A DNA stretch of 64,000 bases from SB15 sp964639245 (GCA_964639245.1 CAZXCU010000009.1:124001-188000); one strand, 5' to 3'. Counted from the first letter of the stretch, positions 7,372 through 16,092 are shown. Notes: generated by a model from the letters alone, not told the origin. Numbers and translations are program-made.

Positions 7372-9777
7372 TTAGTCATGCCCTTTAAGCGCATCAATCA
7401 AGCGCTGCATATCGTAATCAAAACTGTCGTTGCGGAGCGAAATCGCGTTCAACAGCGACAGTTCGCGTAGTTCGTCCGGCAACTCCTTCGCGGCGGGCAT
7501 TTCCGCATTATTCACCAGCGCCGGAATGACCCGCACGCCTTTTTTTAGTGCCGAAGCAATTTCTAGGCGCACAAAATCTTCGGGGTCATCAATCCGCCGT
7601 GTGCCTGCATCGTTGGTCATATCCACCCAGTAGCGCCCGATGACCGCAATCAAAATATCACAATGCCCAACCGCATCTTCAATCGCCTGCACAAAATTTT
7701 CGCCGTACTCAATCGCTTCTACGTCCATGAACACATTCGCATCGCCAAATTTCTGCGCCAGACGGTCATAAATCCGCCCGGTGAAGCCCTGACTATCGGC
7801 GCGGCGGTAACTGATAAAAATTTTGCGGCGACTGCGGCGTTTGAGCAGCACATACCCGATTCGCCCCAACGCCCCACCCGCGACCCCCACCGCCCCCAGC
7901 AGCGCGACTCCAATCAAAAGCAAGTTGGAATCATCCTCCTCAGGAGAGGTGCTTTTTAAAGTAACTTCGCCCGATGGCAACACCTCAATCGTGAAAGGGA
8001 TAAAATTGGTCGGACGCTGTAAATCTTCGCCGTTGCGCCCCACCATCGGAATAAAAATCATCACCTCCAGCCGATTGATGCCCAAGGCCTGTTCGCCAAT
8101 CGGACGAATCCCCCATTTCCATTGATTGACGATTTGCGGGTTGGAGTCGATTTTGAGGATGCCATTTTGCGGAAAGGCACTCACCATGAAATTATCGATA
8201 TCCACACCCTGCAACACCGCCCCCATTTCCTCCCGCACTTCGACAAATTGCATATCGGTGATGGGCAAGGGACTCGGTGTGGGTGCGGGGGTGCCAAGTT
8301 GCGGGGTGACAGAAGGAGGGGGTTCGAGGGTGATTTGTTCATCCGGCGCAGGCGGGTAAAGTTGAATTTGTACCAGCACTTCGGAGGCTTCCCCTAACAG
8401 CATTGAGCCGGGACTTAGCAGGCGCACTACCCCTTCCCCGACCACACGCCCCAATTCATCCACCACCTCAAATTCATTGGAATTGGCTTGGGCGATTTCC
8501 TCTGGCAATGGTGGCACATAAATAATCGCCGCTTCATCGGGAATGGTCGGATTTTCAAAACAATTGCCCTGCATCAGTTCCGCCAGCGAAATGCCGGCCC
8601 GTTCCGCAATATTCGGCAGGGTATCGCCCGCCTGAATAAAATAATCGACCCAACCTTCGGGTTTGCCACATCCCCCGCCTGTATCGGGAAGCTGCGCGGA
8701 AGTAGGGGTTGCGCCCGCAGGATTTAAAATCGCTGCCAGTGAAGTAGCAGTCATTTGAACGGCTGACAGGCTTTCAGTCGGCGGAATAGCGGTTTCATCA
8801 ACTGCTGAAACTTCCGTTTCATCCGGCTCAATCCCCCCACCCGCATCAGGCGTTGGAGTCGGAGCAAGCGCTGTTTGCGTAGCTGCCACCGCCGTCATTA
8901 TCCCTTGATTAGTACCAGCAATCCAAGTTGCTGTCATTTGAATAGCGGTTAATCCTAAATCGAGCGTTGGAGATGGGCGATTTGCAGCAGCCAAAGCGGT
9001 GGCTGTTTGAAAAATAGGATTCAGCCCTTCCCCCTGTGGCGTAAAGACTGCGGTGCGTGTTCCCCCTACAGCAGTTTCTATCGCCGCATTGGTCGCAATA
9101 ATTGCGGTTGCGGTCATTTGATTGTCAGTCAAAGTTGGCATATCTTCAACCACTATTTCTGTTTCGTCCGGCCCAACATCAGATGTAGGAGTGCTTATTG
9201 GACGAGGGACAATCAATTCTTGCCCTACTGCCAACACATCAGGATTCACTAAACTATTCGCTTCCACAAGCGCATTAATAGTTATGCCAAACTGCGCGGC
9301 AATACTGGACAAGCTATCCCCTTGTTGCACAATATAATAATCAAAACCGCCTCCACCCCCTGTATTTGGCAACCCGGTCTGGGTCGGTAGTAAAGCACCT
9401 TCTCCAGTAGGAGTTGCCAATCCAGCACTTGCAGAAGCGGTCATGTCAATCGGATTCAGGAGTGTGCTGGTATGGGTAAGCGAAGGTACGAGAGTTCGCG
9501 TGGCGGTTAACGTAGAGGTAGATGTCGCCGTCATTGTAGCGGTAGGGGTTACTGTTGGCGTTCGCGTGGGGGTAGCCGTCCCGCTAGGACGTGGCGAGTT
9601 TGTAGGCAGCGGAGTCGCACTTGGAGTCGCGGTATCGCTGGCTTGAACACTAACTTCTGATTGAGAAGGTTGAATATTAGGCGATTCACCTTCACTGCTC
9701 AGCAAAAAAACAGATGCCAGCAAAATGAAGACAATGAGAGTTAAGCCTATAACAAGACCACATTGTAAGCGACGCAT
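7372..9777 (-). CDS. Transmembrane LysM-LysM-TIR receptor-like protein
   Basis: An 801-residue protein. Residues 7-28 form a first membrane helix after positively charged MRRLQ. A Thr/Pro/Ser-rich linker follows (about 40-115), then LysM1 (147-191, YYIVQQGDSLSSIAAQFG) and LysM2 (378-423, VDYFIQAGDTLPNIAERAG). QMTAT motifs recur near residues 220, 280 and 341, roughly 60 residues apart. A second helix lies at about 620-645, followed by KRRSRR. A C-terminal TIR_2 domain (652-801) has FISYRRAD, GRIYDRL and DFVRLE, whose Glu near 739 is at the usual NAD-hydrolase position. Predicted topology puts LysM outside and TIR inside. The gene starts 34 nt after the pseudokinase-TIR stop, so the two are probably one transcript. 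Confidence 0.85.
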   Translation of the reverse strand: MRRLQCGLVIGLTLIVFILLASVFLLSSEGESPNIQPSQSEVSVQASDTATPSATPLPTNSPRPSGTATPTRTPTVTPTATMTATSTSTLTATRTLVPSLTHTSTLLNPIDMTASASAGLATPTGEGALLPTQTGLPNTGGGGGFDYYIVQQGDSLSSIAAQFGITINALVEANSLVNPDVLAVGQELIVPRPISTPTSDVGPDETEIVVEDMPTLTDNQMTATAIIATNAAIETAVGGTRTAVFTPQGEGLNPIFQTATALAAANRPSPTLDLGLTAIQMTATWIAGTNQGIMTAVAATQTALAPTPTPDAGGGIEPDETEVSAVDETAIPPTESLSAVQMTATSLAAILNPAGATPTSAQLPDTGGGCGKPEGWVDYFIQAGDTLPNIAERAGISLAELMQGNCFENPTIPDEAAIIYVPPLPEEIAQANSNEFEVVDELGRVVGEGVVRLLSPGSMLLGEASEVLVQIQLYPPAPDEQITLEPPPSVTPQLGTPAPTPSPLPITDMQFVEVREEMGAVLQGVDIDNFMVSAFPQNGILKIDSNPQIVNQWKWGIRPIGEQALGINRLEVMIFIPMVGRNGEDLQRPTNFIPFTIEVLPSGEVTLKSTSPEEDDSNLLLIGVALLGAVGVAGGALGRIGYVLLKRRSRRKIFISYRRADSQGFTGRIYDRLAQKFGDANVFMDVEAIEYGENFVQAIEDAVGHCDILIAVIGRYWVDMTNDAGTRRIDDPEDFVRLEIASALKKGVRVIPALVNNAEMPAAKELPDELRELSLLNAISLRNDSFDYDMQRLIDALKGHD

Positions 9778-9811
9778 ATCAGATGTTTGTTTTTTCTAAT
9801 TGTACTCCTGT

Positions 9812-11929
9812 TTACCCCCCAAACCAATTTCGCATCTTCCCCGCAATCAACTGCACCCGTGTGACTGGCGGCAACGCCACCCGTTGAAAATGCAGTTGTT
9901 CCAATTCCGGCGGCGGGGCAGGCATCGGTTCTTGCCACCACACGGGTTGAATGAAACGCGGACGGGCATCCAGAAATTTCAGCGCGTATTCCCATTCCTG
10001 ACGGCAATATTTCGACTCGGCGCTGGCCTTGCTCCAGAACAATTGAAAGGCCGTGCTTTCCTCTATCATCTGCAACAAACGGTCTGCCCAATGTTCCCCC
10101 GCCCGTAAATCGTAAATGTCCACCAGCATTTTTTGCCCCAAGCGTTCACGCTGCCGACGGAAAAATTCCATCACTGGCGTATCTTTATGCGAATAGGACG
10201 CGAACACTGCCTCATATTTTTTCATCTGCGCCTCGCTGGAAAGTTCCGGCATCGCGCCAAATTCGACCCGCGCCATGTGGAGGGGAATTTCGCCAACGAT
10301 GAGCGCCCCGTTAAAGACCAGCACCCGCCCTGTCAAATCAGTCATCAAATGCGCGGGGGTGGAAAACAAAAAGGTAGCGCTTTTGTAGGGGTCTGTCGCC
10401 GGAGTCCACACAATCGTTTGTTCCGGCGGGTTAAAACTCACCCCTGCGACCTGCGGCACAAACGTAATCGGTGTCCCCGCAGCAATCTCGATTTGGCTGC
10501 TGGCTGTGGCAGACAGTTGCTGGCTACCCATCATCCCCGAAAAACGCCGTGCGGTGTCTTCGATGCCTTTGCGGGTTTTGTCATCGGCAAGGTGAGCAAA
10601 CACCATCAACGCATAGGCCGCCGCCGCTTGAATTTTGCCCGGATAATAGGCACTAAATTCGGTTGGCATAGAAGCCTTAGACTTTGCCACAACTTCGCGG
10701 ATAACATTTCGTAATTTTTCTTCTTCTTGTCGCGCCCGTTCAGAGGTTTCTTGTTGCTGTTCGCGTGCGCCAAAATGCGGTTGGGCTTGGGGTTGCGGCA
10801 CACTACCCGGAGTCGCGGGTGCGGGGGGGGCAGCCGGTTTGGGGAGCGGTTGCGGTGGTGGCGGGGGTTCGATGGCCGCAGGTCGGGCAGGCGGCAGCAA
10901 AATATCGTTCAATTCTTCATCTGTTGGTGCAAGCCCATCAGGCAGCGATGCTTCATCAACCTCAAGAGAGGCGGTTTCATCCTCATCCTTTTTCAGCCAA
11001 TCCGGTATCTCCCCTATCGGCTCAAATTCCATCGTATCTTCGGAGACATCCTCATGAGGAGATTTTTCTGTGTCAAGGTCAATCGGTTCGAGCAGCGAAG
11101 TATCAAACGAGTCCGGTTCGGGAGCAGCAAAAAAATCGCTTTTCGCCAGCGATTCCAGCGCTTTTTGGAATTCGTTGGCAGTTGCATACCGTTCGGATGG
11201 ATTTTTCGCCATGGCTTTGTGAATGATTTGTTCCAGTTCTACCGACACCCCCCACAATTCCGGTAGGGGGTCGTTCATGTGTTTCATGATGACTTGCATC
11301 GGGCTAGATGCAACATAAGGCAAATTGCCGGACAGCATATGGAAGGCAATCGCGCCGAGTGAATAAATGTCCGATGCACGACTGCCAATTTCCCCCTGCC
11401 CCAATTCCGGCGAGAGATAATCGGCATGAATCACTGTCGCAGCCACTGCCAGCGTTTCACTGCTGCGTCCCACCCCCAAGACGCGAAAATCGGATAAATA
11501 CGGGCGGTGTTTATCATCCAGCAAAATATTCGATGGTTTCAGGTTGTTGTGAATCACGCCGAGCAAATGCGCGTAATGCAGGGCTGCGGCTGTGTGAGTC
11601 AAAATGGCGATGGCTTCGGTCACGTCCAATTTGCCGCGCTTTTGAATCCGTTGCGCCAGCGATTCACCCTCGATTCGTGCCATGATTGCATAGCCAAATC
11701 CGGCATGAATCCCGAAATCATACATGGCAACAATGTTGGGATGTACCAGTTTGGCAAGGGACTGCATGGATGTGGTAAAAGTGCTGGCATCCGTGATGGG
11801 GAAAAACTTAATCATGGCCTTGCGGCGGGCATCTGTTTGCGTAGCGGCGTAGAGGGTACTTTCTGCCCCCTCGTGCAGCCGCGCCTCGACCTGAAACATG
11901 CCAATTTTTTGACCGGTAAAATTTTGCAT
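9812..11929 (-). CDS. Pseudokinase-TIR fusion protein
   Basis: A 705-residue protein. Residues 8 to about 290 are a bacterial Ser/Thr kinase fold, but key positions are altered. The glycine loop is EGAEST, the catalytic HRD is HNN (127-129), and DFG is DFR (147-149). Lys41, the KPSN asparagine and DIYSLG are kept. The middle (about 300-570) is acidic, then Pro-rich, then an unrecognised globular region. Residues from about 571 form a TIR domain (FASYSHKD, DLRAGEHW, CRQEWEYAL with Glu near 645). ATG at 11929 is taken as start because kinase similarity begins there and AGGG lies 11 nt upstream. It is probably a binding scaffold rather than a kinase. The TIR may hydrolyse NAD or mediate assembly. 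Confidence 0.85.
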   Translation of the reverse strand: MQNFTGQKIGMFQVEARLHEGAESTLYAATQTDARRKAMIKFFPITDASTFTTSMQSLAKLVHPNIVAMYDFGIHAGFGYAIMARIEGESLAQRIQKRGKLDVTEAIAILTHTAAALHYAHLLGVIHNNLKPSNILLDDKHRPYLSDFRVLGVGRSSETLAVAATVIHADYLSPELGQGEIGSRASDIYSLGAIAFHMLSGNLPYVASSPMQVIMKHMNDPLPELWGVSVELEQIIHKAMAKNPSERYATANEFQKALESLAKSDFFAAPEPDSFDTSLLEPIDLDTEKSPHEDVSEDTMEFEPIGEIPDWLKKDEDETASLEVDEASLPDGLAPTDEELNDILLPPARPAAIEPPPPPQPLPKPAAPPAPATPGSVPQPQAQPHFGAREQQQETSERARQEEEKLRNVIREVVAKSKASMPTEFSAYYPGKIQAAAAYALMVFAHLADDKTRKGIEDTARRFSGMMGSQQLSATASSQIEIAAGTPITFVPQVAGVSFNPPEQTIVWTPATDPYKSATFLFSTPAHLMTDLTGRVLVFNGALIVGEIPLHMARVEFGAMPELSSEAQMKKYEAVFASYSHKDTPVMEFFRRQRERLGQKMLVDIYDLRAGEHWADRLLQMIEESTAFQLFWSKASAESKYCRQEWEYALKFLDARPRFIQPVWWQEPMPAPPPELEQLHFQRVALPPVTRVQLIAGKMRNWFGG

Positions 11930-11996
11930 TGCCGTTTTCACCCTGCGTTTTGTGTATGATACGTCAAAACCAATGCAGGCAAAAATCCTACGCCCC

Positions 11997-12028
11997 AAAA
12001 AAGACTGCCCCAAGCAATGTCAGGGCAG
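11997..12028 (-). terminator. Intrinsic terminator after the SLATT pair
   Basis: On the minus strand CTGCCC (12028-12023) pairs with GGGCAG (12010-12005) across a 12-nt loop and is followed by a T-rich tract (11997-12002). It lies just downstream of the SLATT gene ending at 12058 and upstream of the pseudokinase-TIR gene. The SLATT genes and the TIR genes are therefore probably separate transcription units. Confidence 0.65.
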
Positions 12029-12057
12029 TAAAAATCAGCGCACGCGGCATAAACAGT

Positions 12058-12747
12058 TTAGTTCACGCCGGGTACGTTGGGATGATCTCCGGTCAGACGT
12101 TTTTCCTGAATATCCGCCGCTTGCTGCTCATCGGCTTCGGAGAGTGCCAATTCACCCAGCGCTTTATCGAGGCTGTCTTTGTTGCCGTCGGTTTTGCCCA
12201 TTGCCACCTGACCCCACTGGTTGATTTCGGCCATGAAGACTTCTTCGGCAGCATTCACCAGCACGCCCAGATAGGCCAAAGCCTCTTTGGGGTTATACAC
12301 ATCATCATCAGGCGTGATGAGCTTGGCTTCTTCCAGCCCAATAATCGCATCCCGATACAGCGTGGATTGTTTTTCCCACTGATACAACTGACGGAATGAT
12401 GCAATCAGCGCAGCAACGGCGGGTAGCAACGCCGTAATGAGGGCAAGTTCAGCGCTGTTTTCGGCTGCGCCCCATGTGGAAACCACCGCCGAAACCGCCA
12501 TAATCGCCGCACCCATCACCATGATAAAATTGGCGTTGGTGTCATATTCGCGCACGCGGTTACGGTAAAAATCAATTTGCCCCTGCAAACGTTTTTTGAG
12601 ATACACCCGCAGCAGCAAATCACTGGTACGCACATCCAAAGGTTGGGCCGAAAGCGGTGGCACTTTCACCGTTCCCGTCGGTTGATTAGAGACACTAGGA
12701 GTCGGCGGAGTTGCCGATTCTTGTGGAGGAATGGCTGGTGTGGTCAT
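12058..12747 (-). CDS. SLATT/DUF4231-type two-helix membrane protein (second of pair)
   Basis: A 229-residue protein. A Pro/Thr-rich N-terminus (about 1-40) is followed by an amphipathic segment LLLRVYLKKRLQGQIDFY, then two closely spaced membrane helices (FIMVMGAAIMAVSAVVSTW and LITALLPAVAALIASF). A long helical tail, RQLYQWEKQSTLYRDAIIGLEEAK, comes after them. This is the layout of SLATT (SMODS and SLOG-associating two-transmembrane) domains, overlapping DUF4231. In conflict systems these are predicted pore-forming or membrane-disrupting effectors. Its start follows the stop of the other SLATT gene by 3 nt, indicating translational coupling. The function here is inferred from architecture only. 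Confidence 0.75.
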   Translation of the reverse strand: MTTPAIPPQESATPPTPSVSNQPTGTVKVPPLSAQPLDVRTSDLLLRVYLKKRLQGQIDFYRNRVREYDTNANFIMVMGAAIMAVSAVVSTWGAAENSAELALITALLPAVAALIASFRQLYQWEKQSTLYRDAIIGLEEAKLITPDDDVYNPKEALAYLGVLVNAAEEVFMAEINQWGQVAMGKTDGNKDSLDKALGELALSEADEQQAADIQEKRLTGDHPNVPGVN

Positions 12748-12750
12748 GGC

Positions 12751-13377
12751 TTATTTGCTCTCGTTTTCTTTGCGGCGGACAGTCAAAATATGCTGGCGGA
12801 GTTTTTGTACCCGGTCAGCGCCATCAAACGGGGCAAGACGGGCAATATAACGGTAATAAGTCACGCGGAGTTCTTCTGCCAAGCGGCGGGCAGTCGCCCA
12901 ACGCGCTTGCGGCGCACTCTGGTTGCTGATGACGTTAAAAAACGCGGTCACACCACTGACAATCGCGGTGATAATCCCGAACAACTGCGGGGCGGTGATG
13001 ATGTCAAAAAGTTTGTCGTTCGCGCCGTCAATCGTATAGGCATAGGTGGTGAACGCGCCTAAGGCTGTCGTCGCCAGCGCCCCGAACATAAAAATCCACT
13101 GGTACAAATAAAATTGATTCTGGTAATGCAGCGCCTTCTGGTTGAGTTCCCAGAAATATTCCATCATATGCTGCTGTAAATCGGCTAAATCTTGTTTGAG
13201 AACAGGAAAATCATCAACATTGTCGTCTTTCCAACTTCTGGGGGAAATAAAACCTTCATATTCTAACAAGGTCTGATACTCGGCATCGCTGGGTTTTGTC
13301 CAGTCAATCGGCACGCCTAACTTCGGACGGCGGCGGATAAAAAATAAATTCCTGAAATTATTGGTCTTTTTTGCCAT
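12751..13377 (-). CDS. SLATT-type two-helix membrane protein (first of pair)
   Basis: A 208-residue protein. A soluble N-terminal segment (about 1-75) precedes the helix MMEYFWELNQKALHYQNQF, followed by two membrane helices (FMFGALATTALGAFTTYAY and FGIITAIVSGVTAFFNVIS) and a basic helical tail (WATARRLAEELRVTYYRYIARLAPF). This is the SLATT arrangement of helix, hairpin and helix. ATG at 13377 has GGAG 7 nt upstream; a GTG one codon earlier is less likely. It heads a two-gene unit with the next SLATT gene. Paired SLATT genes suggest a hetero-oligomeric membrane complex, which is inference. Confidence 0.75.
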   Translation of the reverse strand: MAKKTNNFRNLFFIRRRPKLGVPIDWTKPSDAEYQTLLEYEGFISPRSWKDDNVDDFPVLKQDLADLQQHMMEYFWELNQKALHYQNQFYLYQWIFMFGALATTALGAFTTYAYTIDGANDKLFDIITAPQLFGIITAIVSGVTAFFNVISNQSAPQARWATARRLAEELRVTYYRYIARLAPFDGADRVQKLRQHILTVRRKENESK

Positions 13378-13483
13378 CACAATGCTCCATCACACTGGGG
13401 AATTTCGCTTTTATTATAGCCACAAGGCCGCTATTAAAGCAATTGACCCCGCCCGCAGTCACTTTGAGTTGCTTGGTGTAGCT

Positions 13484-13510
13484 CCCTTCCCCTGATATTC
13501 GGGGGAAGGG
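13484..13510. repeat. Intergenic 9-bp stem-loop
   Basis: CCCTTCCCC (13484-13492) pairs perfectly with GGGGAAGGG (13502-13510). It lies in the 266-bp gap between the divergent SLATT and FHA genes, which otherwise must hold both promoters. The C-rich/G-rich arms resemble hairpins at about 16100 and 59754. There is no T tract on either side, so it is more likely a REP-like repeat than a terminator. Confidence 0.6.
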
Positions 13511-13643
13511 CTGGGGATGGGGGTCACACAACTGGCACAAGGCAATTCGCGCCCAATTTGATGTACTTGCACCGCTTGCATGGGCTAGCGTCGGTAGACA
13601 AAATTCGTGTATCATTATGAAGAACAGAAAGATGAGGGTGATC

Positions 13644-14204
13644 ATGCTGACCTGTCAAGCCTGCAACACGGACAACCCACCCGATGCAACATTTTGTCGG
13701 AAATGTCACACGCCGCTTCAAGATGAACATTCGGATGTAAACAAAACCTACCTTGTCACCAACATTTTGAACGAAGAAAGCCTCCGTTCGTCATGGAAAT
13801 GGGGTCAGTTTTTGTTTGAAGATGATTACCTGTTGATTCTGCAAATTAAAGACAAAGACAGCCAGATGGTCATTTCGCCCCGCAAACCGATTATTCTGGG
13901 GCGTGCCAGCAGCACCGATGAATCGGCGATTATCAAAGACCCCGAAATTACGCTGGTGGATTTTTTCCCCTATGATGGCCTGACCGCCGGTGTTTCGCGG
14001 CGGCACGCCCAAGTCATTTGCAACGGGCAGTTGGTGATGGTGACAGACTTGGGCAGCACCAACGGCACACGCATCAACGGCATGAAACTCGACCCGCATA
14101 CCCCCCGCTTGCTGCGCGAAGGCGATGAACTCCAACTCGGCAAAATGACCTTGCTGGCGCGGTTTTATAAGCCCGAAAAGCTAAACCGCAAAATCTGGGA
14201 ATAG
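13644..14204 (+). CDS. FHA-domain protein with N-terminal zinc ribbon
   Basis: A 186-residue protein. The N-terminus, MLTCQACNTDNPPDATFCRKC, has two CxxC knuckles. The C-terminal FHA domain has GRASSTDES, VSRRHAQV and GSTNGTRING, covering the residues that contact phosphothreonine. I place the start at 13644 because GAGGG lies about 7 nt upstream and the zinc knuckle begins immediately. It diverges from the SLATT pair and sits near the pseudokinase-TIR gene, so it may read phospho-signals in the same pathway, though no active kinase is encoded beside it. Its last 40 nt overlap the convergent propeller gene. Confidence 0.85.
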   Translation: MLTCQACNTDNPPDATFCRKCHTPLQDEHSDVNKTYLVTNILNEESLRSSWKWGQFLFEDDYLLILQIKDKDSQMVISPRKPIILGRASSTDESAIIKDPEITLVDFFPYDGLTAGVSRRHAQVICNGQLVMVTDLGSTNGTRINGMKLDPHTPRLLREGDELQLGKMTLLARFYKPEKLNRKIWE

Positions 14205-15589
14205 CTAAAATTCGTGTCGGCGGCGATGACATCCCCGCTTGGCAGCAGCACCACGCCCACCGTCGTTGCCAGTTCGCCGGGCAAATATTCTCCCCCCACA
14301 TTGGTCTGTGGTTTACCCATCACCCGCAAAATATTGCCCTGTACATCCAACGTATAAATTTTGCCATTGGCAACCGCCAGCGTCAGATACGCCCCCTGCA
14401 CATCAATCGCCGTAAAAGATGTTGCGCCGAGTGCCTCTGCCAGAAAATTATCCTCCAGCAGCACGCCTTCAGAATTAAACACCCGCATCCCATCAATCAA
14501 ATCAGCCAGATAAATTTTGCCGTCTGCTCCCACCCGCATACGGGTAAAATAGGTAAAGCCTTCCGAATCGCGGCTGGCCTGAAATTGGCGCACCAACCCG
14601 CCGTCATTCGTATAAATCTGGACAATGCCCACTGTTTCGGTATTTTCCAGCGTAAACACCCCGTAGGCATAAATATAACCGTTCGCGCCGAGTTCAATTT
14701 GCTGGTAGCGGGCTTCATCCCCGAAGCTAAAAATGATATTCCCCCCTGCGCCTAAAAGATGCAGTTGCTGGTTAAAATCATCCACCACCCAGAAACGCCC
14801 ATCCGGGTTGACCGCCATATCAATAACCGACATCTGGCTATCCGGCTGAACATGGCGTAAAACATTGCCATTCTGGTCAACTTCCTGAATCCCACGCAGC
14901 CCCATCGCCACATACACATTGCCATTCGCTGCCAGTGTCATATCATAAAATTCGCCAAAACTATCGACGGTGCTGGTGGAGCGCTGCACCTGCCAGAGCG
15001 TATCTGCGTTGGGGTCATACACCAGACTCGCCACCATCGCCGGCGCAATCGTGAAAATTTCAACATCCCCGGAGGCAGCAATAAACAGGAAATTTTCTTC
15101 GTCCACCCGCATAACCATCAGCAGCGTGTTTACCGCGTCCACCGTACCAACCCGATAAATCGTTTCATAGGGCGTGCTGACAAAGGGCTGCGAGTCGCCA
15201 AAAACCGGCGCGTCCCCGTCCTGCGCGATGCCCTCCATCGCCAGCGCCATCACCTCGTCCAGCGTGAGATTGACCTCCGGCGGGGCAAGTTGAACCCGCA
15301 AAAATGGCACAAACAGCACCTGCATTTGCCCTGCCTGCAATGCAATCGGTTGCAAGGCCAGCGACTCGGCAGTGTTGGCAAAGGTGACAGTATCGGCGGT
15401 GGTTTTCGTGACCCACCCCTCAGGATAATTCAGGGTGTAATCGCGGTCAGGGAAAATGTAGGTTTGCGGCAGGTCTTGATAGCGCAGCCCCAACCGCCCG
15501 TCCTGCGGGCTATGCTTTTGCGGGTGTTGGGCAAACACTCCAACCGGAAAAAGGAAAAATAACAGCCCCACAACCAGATATTTTTTCAT
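14165..15589 (-). CDS. Secreted protein: PEGW module plus NHL/beta-propeller-like repeats
   Basis: A 474-residue protein with a clear signal peptide (MKKYLVVGLLFFLFPVGVFA, cleavage near residue 20). Residues about 45-190 form a module starting YTLNYPEGW and containing TVTFANTAESL, seen three times in the protein at 31445-32974. From about residue 200 there are repeated blades such as DMTLAANGNVYVAMG, DMAVNPDGRFWVVDD and RMRVGADGKIYLADL, typical of NHL/SMP-30-like propellers. It probably acts outside the membrane; no ligand can be assigned. The start at 15589 has GAGG 6 nt upstream. The 3' end overlaps the FHA gene by 40 nt. Confidence 0.75.
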   Translation of the reverse strand: MKKYLVVGLLFFLFPVGVFAQHPQKHSPQDGRLGLRYQDLPQTYIFPDRDYTLNYPEGWVTKTTADTVTFANTAESLALQPIALQAGQMQVLFVPFLRVQLAPPEVNLTLDEVMALAMEGIAQDGDAPVFGDSQPFVSTPYETIYRVGTVDAVNTLLMVMRVDEENFLFIAASGDVEIFTIAPAMVASLVYDPNADTLWQVQRSTSTVDSFGEFYDMTLAANGNVYVAMGLRGIQEVDQNGNVLRHVQPDSQMSVIDMAVNPDGRFWVVDDFNQQLHLLGAGGNIIFSFGDEARYQQIELGANGYIYAYGVFTLENTETVGIVQIYTNDGGLVRQFQASRDSEGFTYFTRMRVGADGKIYLADLIDGMRVFNSEGVLLEDNFLAEALGATSFTAIDVQGAYLTLAVANGKIYTLDVQGNILRVMGKPQTNVGGEYLPGELATTVGVVLLPSGDVIAADTNFSYSQILRFSFSGL

Positions 15590-15669
15590 GTCGCGCCTCG
15601 TCAGAAAACCAATAGTATCCTATTATAAAGAGAAACGTCACTTCTCCCAAATGGAAGGAATCCACGCCG

Positions 15670-16092
15670 ATGGACTCTCTCAAAACCGACTTGCAAACGA
15701 TGATTGCTGATAAAGAATTTTTAGGTTTGGAATGGCTGCATGAAGACACCGTTCTTGTATCGCTGAAAACCGTCAACCGACAGAGCATTGATTTCTGCCA
15801 GCAGGTTTTGTCCACCCTGTTTAGCCGATGGTCAAAGGACAAGGTATTGAAGGCGCTGTACGATTTTCCCGAAGTCGGCCTCACGCCCTATTTGCGCCAG
15901 AAAATGAACGAACTGCGCGATGCCAAACCCGCCGCGCTGCGCTGCAAAATCGCCGTGATGATTCCCAACAATTCGCTCGGTTACATCATGTATCTGTACT
16001 GGCACGCCTACCCGCAGGGCAAAAACGAAATCGAGGTGCAGATGTTTGAAGAACGCGCCCTCGCGCTGGCATGGCTGAATCCCGCAACCTGA
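15670..16092 (+). CDS. Hypothetical cytoplasmic protein, 140 residues
   Basis: I do not recognise this protein. It has no signal peptide or membrane helix and looks like a small alpha/beta protein: helical ends, with strand-like EWLHEDTVLVSLKTV near the start and AVMIPNNSLGYIMYLYW near residue 100. GGAAGGA lies about 9 nt before the ATG, and codon use matches its neighbours, supporting a real gene. Its size and style recall small STAS-like or response-accessory proteins such as the one at 43143-43535, but I see no clear motif match. It has its own short upstream gap, divergent from the secreted propeller gene. Confidence 0.6.
   Translation: MDSLKTDLQTMIADKEFLGLEWLHEDTVLVSLKTVNRQSIDFCQQVLSTLFSRWSKDKVLKALYDFPEVGLTPYLRQKMNELRDAKPAALRCKIAVMIPNNSLGYIMYLYWHAYPQGKNEIEVQMFEERALALAWLNPAT

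Noticed and set aside
9443..9646. Thr/Pro-rich repeats in the LysM protein gene as a CRISPR or VNTR
   Set aside because: The repeats are degenerate TPT/TAT codons of a coding linker and lack constant repeat and spacer lengths.
10133..10714. A 193-codon open frame opposite the pseudokinase-TIR gene
   Set aside because: His/Arg-rich product typical of antisense frames in this base composition, and fully inside a well-supported gene.
7372..13377. A single four-gene SLATT-SLATT-pseudokinase-LysM operon
   Set aside because: A stem-loop with T tract at 11997-12028 separates the SLATT pair from the TIR genes, and the gap there is about 130 bp. I treat it as a neighbourhood of two units.
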